Origin: Planctomycetota bacterium
GTDB lineage: Bacteria > Planctomycetota > Planctomycetia > Pirellulales > Lacipirellulaceae
DNA: 64,000 nucleotides
Assembly (NCBI GenBank): GCA_024278955.1
Contig: JAJRSE010000012.1
Span: forward strand, 1 to 64,000
Reading direction: 5' to 3'
The notes beneath the pieces were generated by a model. It had not been told where the DNA came from. It was given only the letters and a program-made list of their open reading frames with translations, and did not search any database. Positions within the stretch are counted from its first letter, which is position 1. The number at the start of each line of letters is the position of its first letter. Below are positions 7,915 through 16,817 of the stretch, in pieces. A program made the position numbers and the translations under genes.

Positions 7915-7966
7915 CCTCGACTTGTTTCCCTTACCTCGACTTGTTTCCCTTACCTCGACTTGTTTA
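7915..7966 (+). repeat. 19-bp tandem repeat between the two PLP genes
   Basis: The unit CCTCGACTTGTTTCCCTTA occurs at 7915-7933 and 7934-7952, with a partial third unit up to 7966. It begins ten bases after the first gene's stop. Confidence 0.85.
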
Positions 7967-8021
7967 CATTTGTTTTAGAAGTTGCCTCCTACAATATCTC
8001 CCCAGCAATAACCCGCATCCT

Positions 8022-9167
8022 ATGGAATTCCGAACCCGGGCCATCCACGATGGCAACGAAAAATGTTCAGAGACCGGAGCCATCGTGCGCCCGATACATA
8101 TGGCTTCGACGTTCGTTCAACCGGGGGCAGGCGAGTGGGGAGAGTTTGATTATTCGCGAAGCGGCAATCCAACTCGCAAAGCATTGGAAACGACCCTCGC
8201 CTCGCTCGAAGGAGGTTGTGGTGCGCTCTGTTTTGCTAGCGGTATGGCGGCGACTCACGGCGTGGTCTCGATGCTTCGTTCGGGCGACCATATTGTTGCT
8301 GGGTGCGATATCTATGGCGGCACGTATCGGTTGCTGCACAAGATAACCGAGCGGGCAGGCATTGGCATTACGTTGGTCGATACGACCGACCCGAGCAATT
8401 TGGAAACGGCGATTACCGATTCGACGAAACTGGTTTGGATCGAAAGCCCTGGTAATCCTCGCATGACGATTACCGACATTGCCGCTTGTGCCAAAATCGC
8501 CCATCGTCGCGGAGCGCTGTTGGGGGTCGACAGTACTTTTGCGACGCCCGTGTTAACTCGTCCGCTGGAGATTGGTGCCGATATCGTAATGCATTCGGCG
8601 ACGAAGTATCTTGGCGGCCATAGCGACTTGATGGGCGGTGCGTTGGTCGTACACGACCCTTCGCTCTTCGAGGAGCTGTACTTTGTGCAAAACGCGACTG
8701 GCGCAATCATGGGGCCTCTTGAGGCTTTCTTGTGCTCGCGCGGCGTGAAAACTCTCGAACTTCGCGTTCGCGAACAATCTCGAACAGCCCAGCATCTGGC
8801 CGAGTGGCTCGACTCTCACAATTTGGTTGAACGGGTGCTCTATCCCGGCTTGCCCAATCATCCGGGGCATGAGGTTGCCAAAGAGCAGATGCAAGGCGGT
8901 TTTGGGGCAATGCTGACGTTTGAATTGCGAGGCGATTTCGCAGCGGCCAAACTTTTTGTAGAATCAACGCGGTTATTCCAATTGGCTGTGAGTTTGGGGG
9001 CGGTTGAGTCGTTGATCGAGCAGCCGGCTTCGATGTCTCATGCGAGCTACGATGCCGAAGACCGTGCGAAACATGGGATATCTGATGGGATGATTCGTTT
9101 GTCGGTTGGTTTGGAAGCCGTCGAAGACTTGCAAGCAGACCTCGAACAGGCGTTTCAAAAATCGTAA
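8022..9167 (+). CDS. Cystathionine gamma-synthase/lyase-type PLP enzyme
   Basis: A 381-residue protein, the standard length for MetB/MetC-type enzymes. Visible motifs are YSRSGNPTRKALE, LEGGCGALCFASGMAA, ESPGNP, VDSTFATP, Lys195 in HSATKYLGGHSDL, and SLGAVESLIEQPASMSH. It starts at the ATG opening MEFRTRAIHDG, with no strong Shine-Dalgarno. It is a paralogue of the preceding gene. The tandem arrangement suggests two successive steps, for example a gamma-synthase and a lyase of methionine-cysteine conversion, but which is which is an inference. Confidence 0.92.
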   Translation: MEFRTRAIHDGNEKCSETGAIVRPIHMASTFVQPGAGEWGEFDYSRSGNPTRKALETTLASLEGGCGALCFASGMAATHGVVSMLRSGDHIVAGCDIYGGTYRLLHKITERAGIGITLVDTTDPSNLETAITDSTKLVWIESPGNPRMTITDIAACAKIAHRRGALLGVDSTFATPVLTRPLEIGADIVMHSATKYLGGHSDLMGGALVVHDPSLFEELYFVQNATGAIMGPLEAFLCSRGVKTLELRVREQSRTAQHLAEWLDSHNLVERVLYPGLPNHPGHEVAKEQMQGGFGAMLTFELRGDFAAAKLFVESTRLFQLAVSLGAVESLIEQPASMSHASYDAEDRAKHGISDGMIRLSVGLEAVEDLQADLEQAFQKS

Positions 9168-9249
9168 GGTATTTTCCGGCGATGCGTTGCATCGCAGCTA
9201 TTTAGAAAATTGTATAAGATCAGTCTCTCACTCTAATCCCTTTTTTGCT

Positions 9250-10161
9250 ATGCAACTTGGATTCGTAACTGCCATTTTTGGTGATCTGTCGTTTGAAGAA
9301 GTCCTTGGCCATGCTGCGGACATCGGTTACGACTGTGTTGAAGTGATGTGCTGGCCTACGGGTGGGCCTGATCGCAAGTACGGTGGCGTAACGCACATTG
9401 ACTGTTCCGGATTTACGCAGGCCCAGGCCGACGACGTACGTGCTCTGTGCGAGCAGAAGGGCGTCGACATTTCGGCGCTCGGCTACTATTCGATTCCTCT
9501 CTCAGCAGACAAAGAGCAAGCTCAGGTGGCTTGCGAGCACCTTCGCAAGGTGATCGCAACTGCTCCGCTGCTGGGGTTGTCGACGGTTAATTCTTTTATC
9601 GGCGCAAACCATACGTTATCGCTTGAAGAGAACTTTCAGCTTTTCGAGAAGGTTTGGCCCGACATAATTCGCTTTGCTGAAGACCATGATGTGAAAATTG
9701 GTATTGAGAACTGCCCGATGCTATTTGCCGACACTTGGCCTTTTGGCTTGAATTTGGCACGCACCCCTGCAATTTGGCGAAGGATGTTCGAGGCGATTCC
9801 CTCAGATAATTTTGGCTTGAATTATGATCCTTCGCATCTTCGCATGCAGTTGATGGATCCGATTGCCCCGATACGCGAGTTCGGCCCGAAAATTTTCCAT
9901 GCCCATGCGAAGGACATGCGAATCGATCCGCATCGTTTAGACGAAGTCGGTTCGCTTGACCTACCGATGAATCGTAGCACGGCCAAGATTCCGGGTTTGG
10001 GGGACATCGATTGGGGGCAGTGGATAGGTGCGCTGACCGACGCAGGCTACGACGGGCCTGTTTGTGTGGAAGTCGAGGACGAAGCCTTTGAGGGCTCGGT
10101 CGAACGTCGCAAAAAGTCGCTTGAAATTAGTTACCGTGTTTTGCGACCGTTGATTACTTGA
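9250..10161 (+). CDS. Sugar phosphate isomerase/epimerase family TIM-barrel protein
   Basis: A 303-residue protein of the xylose-isomerase-like TIM-barrel (AP_endonuc_2) superfamily. It starts MQLGFVTAIFGD and contains likely metal ligands in the usual order: Glu in IGIENCP, Asp in LNYDPSHL, His in FHAHAKD and Glu in VCVEVED. These families isomerise or epimerise keto sugars in the cytoplasm. It lies 82 bases after the PLP gene, and a TATAAG-like box near 9214 could give it its own promoter. The substrate is unknown. Confidence 0.85.
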   Translation: MQLGFVTAIFGDLSFEEVLGHAADIGYDCVEVMCWPTGGPDRKYGGVTHIDCSGFTQAQADDVRALCEQKGVDISALGYYSIPLSADKEQAQVACEHLRKVIATAPLLGLSTVNSFIGANHTLSLEENFQLFEKVWPDIIRFAEDHDVKIGIENCPMLFADTWPFGLNLARTPAIWRRMFEAIPSDNFGLNYDPSHLRMQLMDPIAPIREFGPKIFHAHAKDMRIDPHRLDEVGSLDLPMNRSTAKIPGLGDIDWGQWIGALTDAGYDGPVCVEVEDEAFEGSVERRKKSLEISYRVLRPLIT

Positions 10162-10174
10162 GGAATAAAGCGGT

Positions 10175-10496
10175 TTACAGCTTTCTTAACAAGGCAGGGT
10201 AATCTTGTGACCCGCGAAAGATACGCACTATCTCGATGCGATCTTCTTTGGGGCGATAGATTAGAGCGTAGCCGCGCGGATTGCTTTTTTGCTCCACAGG
10301 AAAAAACACGGAGCTCGTTTCCCAACTCAGGCCGCGCTTCGCCCAGGAGTGGATTTTTGGCGATCAACTGACAGGCATCTTTGATCGCACGTACCAGGGA
10401 AATCGCACCCTGAGGACTCTGCCTTTCAATACCAAGGTAATGGGCATAGTCTCTTAGATCTTGTTCTGCCTGTTCATCCCAAATGATTCGAGGCAT
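10175..10496 (-). pseudogene. ParE/RelE-type toxin with a one-base frameshift
   Basis: The start IIWDEQAEQDLRDYAHYL, then LIAKNPLLGEARPELGNELR, is typical of ParE-like toxins. After it, a run of six A on the + strand (10311-10316) shifts the frame; the uninterrupted frame gives a long basic tail unrelated to the family. If the run had five bases, the protein would continue FPVEQKSNPRGYALIYRPK, then EIVRIFRGSQDYPALL, and stop at 10175-10177, a perfect ParE ending of about 106 residues. The start ATG overlaps the antitoxin stop (TGATG). This may be a real mutation, slippage or a sequencing error. Otherwise it would act on gyrase or ribosome-bound mRNA according to its subfamily. Confidence 0.75.
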
Positions 10497-10753
10497 CAAC
10501 GTGGAATGCCTTCATTGGCAAGGCGTTTCACTATTTCTTTTTCCAGTTGATCGAAATCGATTTCTTCGCCTTCACCTCGATCAAGACGGTCGAGTGCGGG
10601 CTTGAGTTCTGATTGGAGTTGTGCCAATTCCTCCTGATAAGTACGAAAAGCTTGGACACTTTCCTCTGGAGAAAGTCCAATCGGACCACTTTCTAGCTGC
10701 AGGCAGAGGAAATTGTAAAAGTTATTCAGGTCGCTGCTAGGGCCAATTGGCAT
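10496..10753 (-). CDS. Antitoxin of the ParE-type pair
   Basis: An 85-residue acidic protein with a helical charged C-terminus (FDQLEKEIVKRLANEG). It lies directly upstream of the toxin gene and its TGA shares one base with the toxin ATG, so the two are translationally coupled. Small acidic partners in this position neutralise the toxin and often repress the operon. The DNA-binding fold is not recognisable by eye, so the call rests on context. Confidence 0.65.
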   Translation of the reverse strand: MPIGPSSDLNNFYNFLCLQLESGPIGLSPEESVQAFRTYQEELAQLQSELKPALDRLDRGEGEEIDFDQLEKEIVKRLANEGIPR

Positions 10754-10817
10754 GTTTAATGTCCCCTCATTTGATCTGGCTGGTTTCAGTATAGTATTCG
10801 GTCAATGCTTGGTCAAA

Positions 10818-11489
10818 TTAAGGCTGCGTCAGTAGCTTTTTCCCAAACGCTACCCGCAAATCAACCGCCACGGCCAAGCGTTTCAGATATTCCTCGCGCG
10901 AAATTTCCACAGCTCCTAGCCGGCCTGTGTGGGGAGTCCATTGTTGCACATCCAAAAGGTGGTATCCACAGGCATTGAGGTGGGCAACCAGATGTGCCAG
11001 AGCAACCTTCGACGCGTCCCTCTCGCGATAAAACATGCTTTCGGCAGAAAAAAGGCCGCCAATTGCGATGCCGTAGACGCCACCTACGAGCTTACCTTCG
11101 AGCCACACCTCGACGCTATGAGCGTGGCCTAGCTTATGGATGGCGGTATAGGCTTCGATCATGTCGTCCATCAGCCAAGTGCCCCCCTCTCGGCCAGGGC
11201 CTGTGGCACAGCCAGTTAACACGTCGGCAAAAGCTTGGTCCGAGGTGACTTGGAATTTATTGCTGCGAAGTGTCCGTTTCAAACGACGGGAAATGTGGAG
11301 GGCATCAAGAGGCAGGATGGCTCGGGGATCGGGCGACCACCAAAGCATGGGCTCGCCCTCGTAGATGGGCCAGGGAAAGATTCCGTGTCGATAGGCGTCG
11401 AGCAGCCATTCGGGGCTGAGATCGCCTCCGACGGCGAGAAGGCCGTCAGCTGTCGATTCAGAAGTTGGTGGAAAAAATTGGGATGGCAT
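10818..11489 (-). CDS. aat: Leucyl/phenylalanyl-tRNA-protein transferase
   Basis: A 223-residue protein from the ATG at 11489; a TTG three codons upstream is less likely. It transfers Leu or Phe from tRNA to N-terminal Arg or Lys of proteins, marking them for ClpS-ClpAP degradation. Family signatures are GLLAVGGDLSPEWLLDAY, GIFPWP, WWSPDPRAILP, AHSVEVW, GGVYGIAIGGLFSAESMF and the C-terminal LDVQQWTPH. The length matches the family (about 200-240). It appears to be a single-gene unit. Confidence 0.96.
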   Translation of the reverse strand: MPSQFFPPTSESTADGLLAVGGDLSPEWLLDAYRHGIFPWPIYEGEPMLWWSPDPRAILPLDALHISRRLKRTLRSNKFQVTSDQAFADVLTGCATGPGREGGTWLMDDMIEAYTAIHKLGHAHSVEVWLEGKLVGGVYGIAIGGLFSAESMFYRERDASKVALAHLVAHLNACGYHLLDVQQWTPHTGRLGAVEISREEYLKRLAVAVDLRVAFGKKLLTQP

Positions 11490-11570
11490 ATCGAGCAAGG
11501 TTGCTAGGAAACGCGTGGCACGCTACGGAAGCAGGGCGTTAAAAATCGGGCGAGGAATGAAAAAACATTG

Positions 11571-11576
11571 TATAAT
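11571..11576 (+). promoter_or_regulatory. Possible -10 box (TATAAT)
   Basis: A perfect TATAAT lies 166 bases before the chosen htrA start, but no good -35 hexamer sits at 16-18 bases. It is weak evidence on its own. Confidence 0.3.
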
Positions 11577-11742
11577 CGAGGTTGGGTGTCTGTATAGAAT
11601 TTGAATTTCGGTGGTTGGATTTTTTTGTTTGCGATTTTGAGAGTTCTTGGCACCTTGAGTTTTGAAATCGTTAGGGCGTGGCCGTTGTCACTTTGCAGAC
11701 GACTTCTGGTCGGTCGTTGTGAGTATGGGAAGGCACCATGAA

Positions 11743-12969
11743 ATGTATTTAGAGCCAGAAACCACTGCGGAGTCGAGCGACTTCGCGACGAGTCCTCCGT
11801 CGGAGGAGAAGCCTCCTTGCGATTCGGGCCACCCGCCGGCGACTCGACAAGAAGTGCTGCGATTGCGACGCCTACTTTGGGTTTTCAGCTTGTTGGTAAT
11901 AGCTTTGTTAGCTCCCTCGATCGTTGGTCGGATTCAGTATGCTTTGACGGAGGCGAAAGAACGGGCGCGGCTTGATGTGGCCCGCGAGAATCTGCAAGAT
12001 TTTAGTCTTAGCCAATTCTCGACAGCTTCGCGTTTGCTGGCGCAATCGGTGGGCCCGAGTGTTGTGAATGTTAGCACACGTAGTGGTCATGCCCAGGGCG
12101 AAGGGTCGGGTGTGATTGTCGACGCGGCAGGTTATATCGTCACCAACGAACATGTGGTTCGGGGGGTGAGAACCGCGGAGATCCAGTTGAGCGACGGGCG
12201 GCGGGGGACGGCTAGTGTTATTGGTACCGACCCACTGGTTGATGTGGCGGTGCTGAAAACGAGCCTCCGTAACTTGGTGGCTGCCCCATGGGGAGATAGC
12301 AACGAACTTAGCGTCGGAGAAACGGTTTGGGCGTTAGGCAGCCCCTTTGGTTTGCAAAAGAGCATCACGTTTGGGATTTTAAGCGCAAAAGAGCGGCGGG
12401 GCATTACCGGAGCAGGGGGCGAGAACGGTTCTCGCCTTGCTCGTCCTTCGGTTTATCAAGAATTTTTGCAAACCGATGCGGCTGTGAACCCAGGCAATAG
12501 CGGTGGTCCTTTGGTCAATGTTCGTGGAGAGATCGTAGGAATCAATACCGCGATTATTGGTCCGACTTATCAGGGTATTAGTTTTTCGATCCCTAGCGAG
12601 ATTGTGCGTAGAAGTTACGATCAATTGCGAAAAGACGGCTGGGTGCAGCGGGGTTACTTGGGAGTTCAGCCAAGTCGAGTGCCCGATCAAATTGCTCGCC
12701 GCCTGGAGTTAGAGAGAGAATCTGGAGTACTCGTCCGGCATGTGGAGGAGAATACTCCGGCATCTGAGGCCGACCTGAGAGCTGGCGATGTGATACTCTC
12801 CTGGAACAACACTAAGTTTTCAGATCCGACTCTGATGAGCCGTGCGATCGCTGCCACAAAAATTGGATCGAAGGTATCTGTGGATATCGTGCGAATGAGT
12901 AATTCGGTCGTAGAACATTTGACGCTTACCGTGGAAGTGGCCGTGAGGCCTAAGGACGGGACGTTGTAG
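11743..12969 (+). CDS. Membrane-anchored HtrA/DegS-type serine protease
   Basis: A 408-residue protein from the ATG at 11743, which has GGGAAGG nine bases upstream; another ATG at 11725 is possible. It has a cytoplasmic N-terminus, one membrane anchor (about 44-61, FSLLVIALLAPSIV), a trypsin-like domain with catalytic His137 (TNEHVV), Asp167 (VDVAVLK) and Ser253 (NPGNSGGPL), and a single PDZ domain at about 305-400. In this family the periplasmic protease degrades or senses misfolded proteins. One PDZ domain plus the anchor resembles DegS more than soluble DegP. dnaG follows 50 bases downstream. Confidence 0.93.
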   Translation: MYLEPETTAESSDFATSPPSEEKPPCDSGHPPATRQEVLRLRRLLWVFSLLVIALLAPSIVGRIQYALTEAKERARLDVARENLQDFSLSQFSTASRLLAQSVGPSVVNVSTRSGHAQGEGSGVIVDAAGYIVTNEHVVRGVRTAEIQLSDGRRGTASVIGTDPLVDVAVLKTSLRNLVAAPWGDSNELSVGETVWALGSPFGLQKSITFGILSAKERRGITGAGGENGSRLARPSVYQEFLQTDAAVNPGNSGGPLVNVRGEIVGINTAIIGPTYQGISFSIPSEIVRRSYDQLRKDGWVQRGYLGVQPSRVPDQIARRLELERESGVLVRHVEENTPASEADLRAGDVILSWNNTKFSDPTLMSRAIAATKIGSKVSVDIVRMSNSVVEHLTLTVEVAVRPKDGTL

Positions 12970-12987
12970 TGGAGTTGTGAGTTGCCG

Positions 12988-13015
12988 CCCCTAATCCCTA
13001 ACCCCTAACCCCCTT
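12988..13015 (+). repeat. CCCTAAC heptamer repeat before dnaG
   Basis: CCCCTAATCCCTAACCCCTAA-type sequence occupies nearly the whole gap between htrA and dnaG, up to five bases before the GTG start. It displaces any Shine-Dalgarno. Confidence 0.7.
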
Positions 13016-13019
13016 TCTT

Positions 13020-14900
13020 GTGGCACTAACCGATTTGCAGGATGCGAAAGAGCAGGTTCGCCAGGCGATTGATATCGTTGAGCTGGTCGGAGGCTACGTG
13101 CCGCTGCGCCGGCAAGGGCGCGGATATATTGGCCTTTGCCCCTGGCACGACGATTCGCGACCGAGTATGCAGGTGAACCCCGAGCGGCAGACGTTCAAGT
13201 GTTGGCCCTGCGATTTTGGCGGCGATATTTTTAGTTTCGTTATGCGAATAGAGGGGCTTGAGTTCCGCGAGGCTCTTGAAATGCTTGCCGAGCGGGCTGG
13301 TATCGCGTTGGCGTCTTCGCAGAAGCAGGCAGGGCAGGGCGATAACCAGTTTGAGCGAAAGAACCTGCTGCGTGTTATGGCCTGGGCCGAGCAGTTGTTT
13401 CACCGGGCTTTGCTGGAATCGGAGAATGCCGAGCCTGCGCGGCGTTACTTGTCGGAACGTGGTTTGAACGAAGAAATCGTCCGACGATTTCAGCTAGGCT
13501 TTGCCCCGCAATCGTGGGACTGGATGCTCGGCCAAGCAGCGCAGGCGGGAATTTCGCCTGAGGTGCTCCAGCGCGTGGGTTTGTCGCGGAGTCGAGAGTC
13601 AGGAGGGCATTACGATTATTTTCGCGGTCGACTGATGTTTTCGATTCGCGATATTCGTTCGCGTGCTATTGGTTTTGGCGGCCGAGTGATTCCGGGGGTC
13701 TCGTCGAAAGACGATGCCAAGTATCTCAACAGCCCCGAGACGCCGCTGTTCAATAAGAGCAGTCAGCTTTATGCGCTGGATCAAGCGCGCGAAGGGATCG
13801 CGCGTGAGCATGGCATTGTTGTAATGGAAGGTTACACCGATGTGCTGATGGCTCACCAGCATGGCATCACCAACGCGGTGGCGGTGCTTGGCACGGCACT
13901 TGGAGAACGGCATGTGCCTGTGGTGCGCCGTTTTACCGACCGCATTACGCTGGTTCTCGATGGCGACGAAGCCGGGCAAAAGCGAACCATGCAGATCCTA
14001 GACGACCTGCTAGCACTGTTTGTGTCGCATGAAATAGATTTACGAATTCTGACCTTGCCTCAGGGTACCGATCCATGTGATGTTATTGCTTCGCAAGGAA
14101 GCGACGTTTTTAGACAACACCTGTCGGCTGCGGTCGATGCCCTCGAACACAAGATCATTGCTGTGACCAACGGATTGGAATCGGCCCCTGGGACCCATCG
14201 ATCTTCCCAGGCCGTGGAAGAGATTCTCGGTACGCTCGCACGTGCGTTTCCTGTAGGGAGCGGTGCGACGTCGACGGCGCTTGTACGCGAGCAACAAGTG
14301 ATGACTCGCCTCGCGCGTCAATTTGGTATCGACGAAGAGACGCTTCAAACTCGTTTGGTTGGGCGACGCCGAGAGCAGGCTTCGCGTGGTCGCCGTTTGG
14401 TGCGAGATGAGGTTGAAGACAGCCCGGTTATCCAGCGGCAGCCGCTTTCGGCTTGGGAAAAAGAGTTACTGGAATTATTGCTTCACCACCCCGACCAGTT
14501 GCCCAAGCTGGCTGACGCGATTCAGGTTGAGGATATTTCCAACGAGATATGTCGTCGTCTGTTCGGACTAGCAGTACAAATTCATGAGTCGGGCCAGCCG
14601 CTCTCGTTCGATCGAATCATGCTTGCCACCGATGATGCGGACGACAAAAACTTGCTAGTAGAATGTGACGAACTTGGCCTAGAAAAGGCTGAGAGCGACC
14701 CCGAACAACGAGTAAGCGATTTATTAGAACGCGTTGACCAGCGTAAGCAAGAATCGCGACAGAATCAACAAGTTGCCGTTTTTTATCAAAAGACCCTTCC
14801 CGCTCAACAAGAAGATGAAGAGCTTAATCAACTGTTTCAGGAGTTAAAGCAGAGTCAAGAAAAGCGCCACCAGACTGGTTCCACACCCACGGATGGGTGA
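13020..14900 (+). CDS. dnaG: DNA primase
   Basis: A 626-residue primase that makes RNA primers at the replication fork with DnaB. The N-terminal CHC2 zinc finger has Cys40, His43, Cys61 and Cys64 (CPWHDD and CWPC). The catalytic core is followed by the Toprim domain, with EGYTDVLMAHQ and LVLDGDEAGQKR carrying the metal-binding acidic residues. The C-terminal helicase-binding part is present. The start is GTG at 13020, with no Shine-Dalgarno because a CCCTAAC repeat fills the upstream gap. rpoD follows 130 bases downstream, the classic macromolecular-synthesis order without rpsU. Confidence 0.97.
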   Translation: MALTDLQDAKEQVRQAIDIVELVGGYVPLRRQGRGYIGLCPWHDDSRPSMQVNPERQTFKCWPCDFGGDIFSFVMRIEGLEFREALEMLAERAGIALASSQKQAGQGDNQFERKNLLRVMAWAEQLFHRALLESENAEPARRYLSERGLNEEIVRRFQLGFAPQSWDWMLGQAAQAGISPEVLQRVGLSRSRESGGHYDYFRGRLMFSIRDIRSRAIGFGGRVIPGVSSKDDAKYLNSPETPLFNKSSQLYALDQAREGIAREHGIVVMEGYTDVLMAHQHGITNAVAVLGTALGERHVPVVRRFTDRITLVLDGDEAGQKRTMQILDDLLALFVSHEIDLRILTLPQGTDPCDVIASQGSDVFRQHLSAAVDALEHKIIAVTNGLESAPGTHRSSQAVEEILGTLARAFPVGSGATSTALVREQQVMTRLARQFGIDEETLQTRLVGRRREQASRGRRLVRDEVEDSPVIQRQPLSAWEKELLELLLHHPDQLPKLADAIQVEDISNEICRRLFGLAVQIHESGQPLSFDRIMLATDDADDKNLLVECDELGLEKAESDPEQRVSDLLERVDQRKQESRQNQQVAVFYQKTLPAQQEDEELNQLFQELKQSQEKRHQTGSTPTDG

Positions 14901-15030
14901 GATGTCTGGCCGGTTTCCCGCCTTTGCAATTTCCTTGATCGAACCGATACAACGCTAAAGTTGCTTTCGTGTCCGCCAAGGAGTGTTGTGAGGTTATCCA
15001 AAAGCACAGGAAGTGCCGGAGGAAATGAAG

Positions 15031-16743
15031 ATGACCCCTACGACGACCAAAATTTCGTTTCAAGAAGTTATTGAATTAGCCAAGAGTCAAGGCTTTCTTA
15101 CTTACGCACAGGCGAATGCCGTGCTTCCGGATGAGTCGACCGATGCTTCGAAGGTCGACGACCTGCTCGAATTGGTCGAAGGCCTGGGAATCGAGTTTGT
15201 TGAAGGCGAGAGTTCTAGTTCGGACATTGCCTTGGATGCTTCCGAAGCCGAGGATGCGAATCGAGAGCGTCTTTTCGCCGAAGAAATGCCCAAGTTGACC
15301 GATGACCCGATTCGGATGTATCTCTCGCAGATGTGTCGTATTCCTTTGTTAACTCGGGAAGAAGAAGTTACGCTGGCAAAAAAGATTGAGCTAAGTCGTA
15401 AGTTGTTTCGCCGGAACTTGCTGCGGTCTTTTTCGGCTTTGCAGGCGACTGTCGAAACCCTTAGCCGAGTCCATGCCGGGGAGTTGCCTTTCGATCGTAC
15501 GATCAAAGTGTCGCTTACCGAGCGTTTGACGAAAGAGCAAATTTTGGCGCGCATGCCTCACAATTTGCCTTTGCTCAAACAATTACTCAAGGATCAGCGT
15601 CGAGATTTTGCGGCGCAGATTAGTCGTAACGAGTCTGCAAAAGCGAAAGAGCAAGCTCGCGACCGGTACCTTCGCCGTCGTAGCAAGATGTTGAAACTGG
15701 TAGAGGAGCTGAGCTTGCGTTCTCGTCGTGTGCAGCCGCAGATGAACAATTTGGAAGAGTTCTCGAAGCGGATGGACTACTTGCAGAATCTCATTTCACA
15801 GTTGCGAGAAGAAGGAGCTTCTGCAGATCGTATTGAACCGGCCAGACGTGAGCTTCAGACGCTCATGCAGCAAACATTGGAATCTCCCCGTAGCCTGCGA
15901 GCACGATGCGAGAAACTGCAGGTGCAGCTAAAAGAGTTTGAGCGTGTGAAGCGTCAGCTCTCGAGCGGCAATCTACGGCTGGTTGTTTCGATTGCGAAGA
16001 AGTATCGCAATCGGGGAATGAGCTTCTTGGATTTGATTCAAGAGGGGAATACGGGGCTGATGCGGGCGGTCGACAAGTATGAGTATCGTCGAGGATTTAA
16101 GTTTTCGACCTACGCTACTTGGTGGATTCGCCAGGCGATTACTCGTGCCATTGCCGATCAGGCACGTACGATTCGTATCCCAGTCCATATGATCGATGTG
16201 CTGAGCAAGTTGCAGCAAACGGCTAAGCGATTGCAGCACGAGTTGGGTCGGAAGCCAACGCATGAAGAAACGGCCGAAGCGGCAGGGATCGATCTTGAAG
16301 AGAGCCTACACGTTCTTGATATTGGCCGGACACCGGTCAGTCTCGACCGGCCTATTGGCGAGAGCGAGGATTGTAGTTTTGGCGAGTTTGTCGAAGACTC
16401 CCATACGGATAATCCTCTGAATCTTGCCAATAATGAGTTGCTTCGAGAGAAGATCGATGAGCTTTTGAGAACGCTCACTTACCGCGAGCGAGAGATTGTC
16501 CGCCTGAGATACGGGTTGGCCGATGGCTACTGTTACACGTTGGAAGAAGTCGGGCGGATTTTCAAAGTCACCCGCGAACGTGTACGGCAAATCGAAGCCA
16601 AGGCGGTTGCCAAGTTGCAGCACCCCGTGCGTAGTTCCGAGTTAGCCGAGTATGTGGTTGACAGTCCCGTGACCTTGGAGGAAGAGGTTTGGGATAAGAC
16701 GACCTCGGAATCGCCGACCGAAGAAGTGTTGGCTGCGGCTTAG
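15031..16743 (+). CDS. rpoD: RNA polymerase primary sigma factor
   Basis: A 570-residue sigma-70. Region 1.1-like sequence lies at the N-terminus, region 1.2 in [10 protein letters not shown], and region 2 in [21 protein letters not shown] and the -10-recognising [20 protein letters not shown]. Region 3 follows, and region 4 ends in [21 protein letters not shown] chose the ATG at 15031 because GGAGGA at 15018-15023 stands seven bases upstream; ATG at 15025 and GTG at 15013 overlap that site. A long charged insertion between regions 1 and 2 is visible (about 105-300). It follows dnaG and ends at a bidirectional terminator. Confidence 0.97.
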   Translation: MTPTTTKISFQEVIELAKSQGFLTYAQANAVLPDESTDASKVDDLLELVEGLGIEFVEGESSSSDIALDASEAEDANRERLFAEEMPKLTDDPIRMYLSQMCRIPLLTREEEVTLAKKIELSRKLFRRNLLRSFSALQATVETLSRVHAGELPFDRTIKVSLTERLTKEQILARMPHNLPLLKQLLKDQRRDFAAQISRNESAKAKEQARDRYLRRRSKMLKLVEELSLRSRRVQPQMNNLEEFSKRMDYLQNLISQLREEGASADRIEPARRELQTLMQQTLESPRSLRARCEKLQVQLKEFERVKRQLSSGNLRLVVSIAKKYRNRGMSFLDLIQEGNTGLMRAVDKYEYRRGFKFSTYATWWIRQAITRAIADQARTIRIPVHMIDVLSKLQQTAKRLQHELGRKPTHEETAEAAGIDLEESLHVLDIGRTPVSLDRPIGESEDCSFGEFVEDSHTDNPLNLANNELLREKIDELLRTLTYREREIVRLRYGLADGYCYTLEEVGRIFKVTRERVRQIEAKAVAKLQHPVRSSELAEYVVDSPVTLEEEVWDKTTSESPTEEVLAAA

Positions 16744-16767
16744 ACGTAAGACGCAACAGTAAAAACG

Positions 16768-16807
16768 ACGGGGCAGATCTAGTGTCAAGACACAAGGTCT
16801 GCCCCGT
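16768..16807. terminator. Bidirectional terminator between rpoD and the DUF1080 gene
   Basis: The outer stem ACGGGGCAGA (16768-16777) pairs with TCTGCCCCGT (16798-16807). An inner stem, GTGTC (16782-16786) with GACAC (16789-16793), adds to it. Neither side has a strong T tract, but it sits exactly between convergent genes. Confidence 0.65.
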
Positions 16808-16817
16808 TTCTGTTGGT

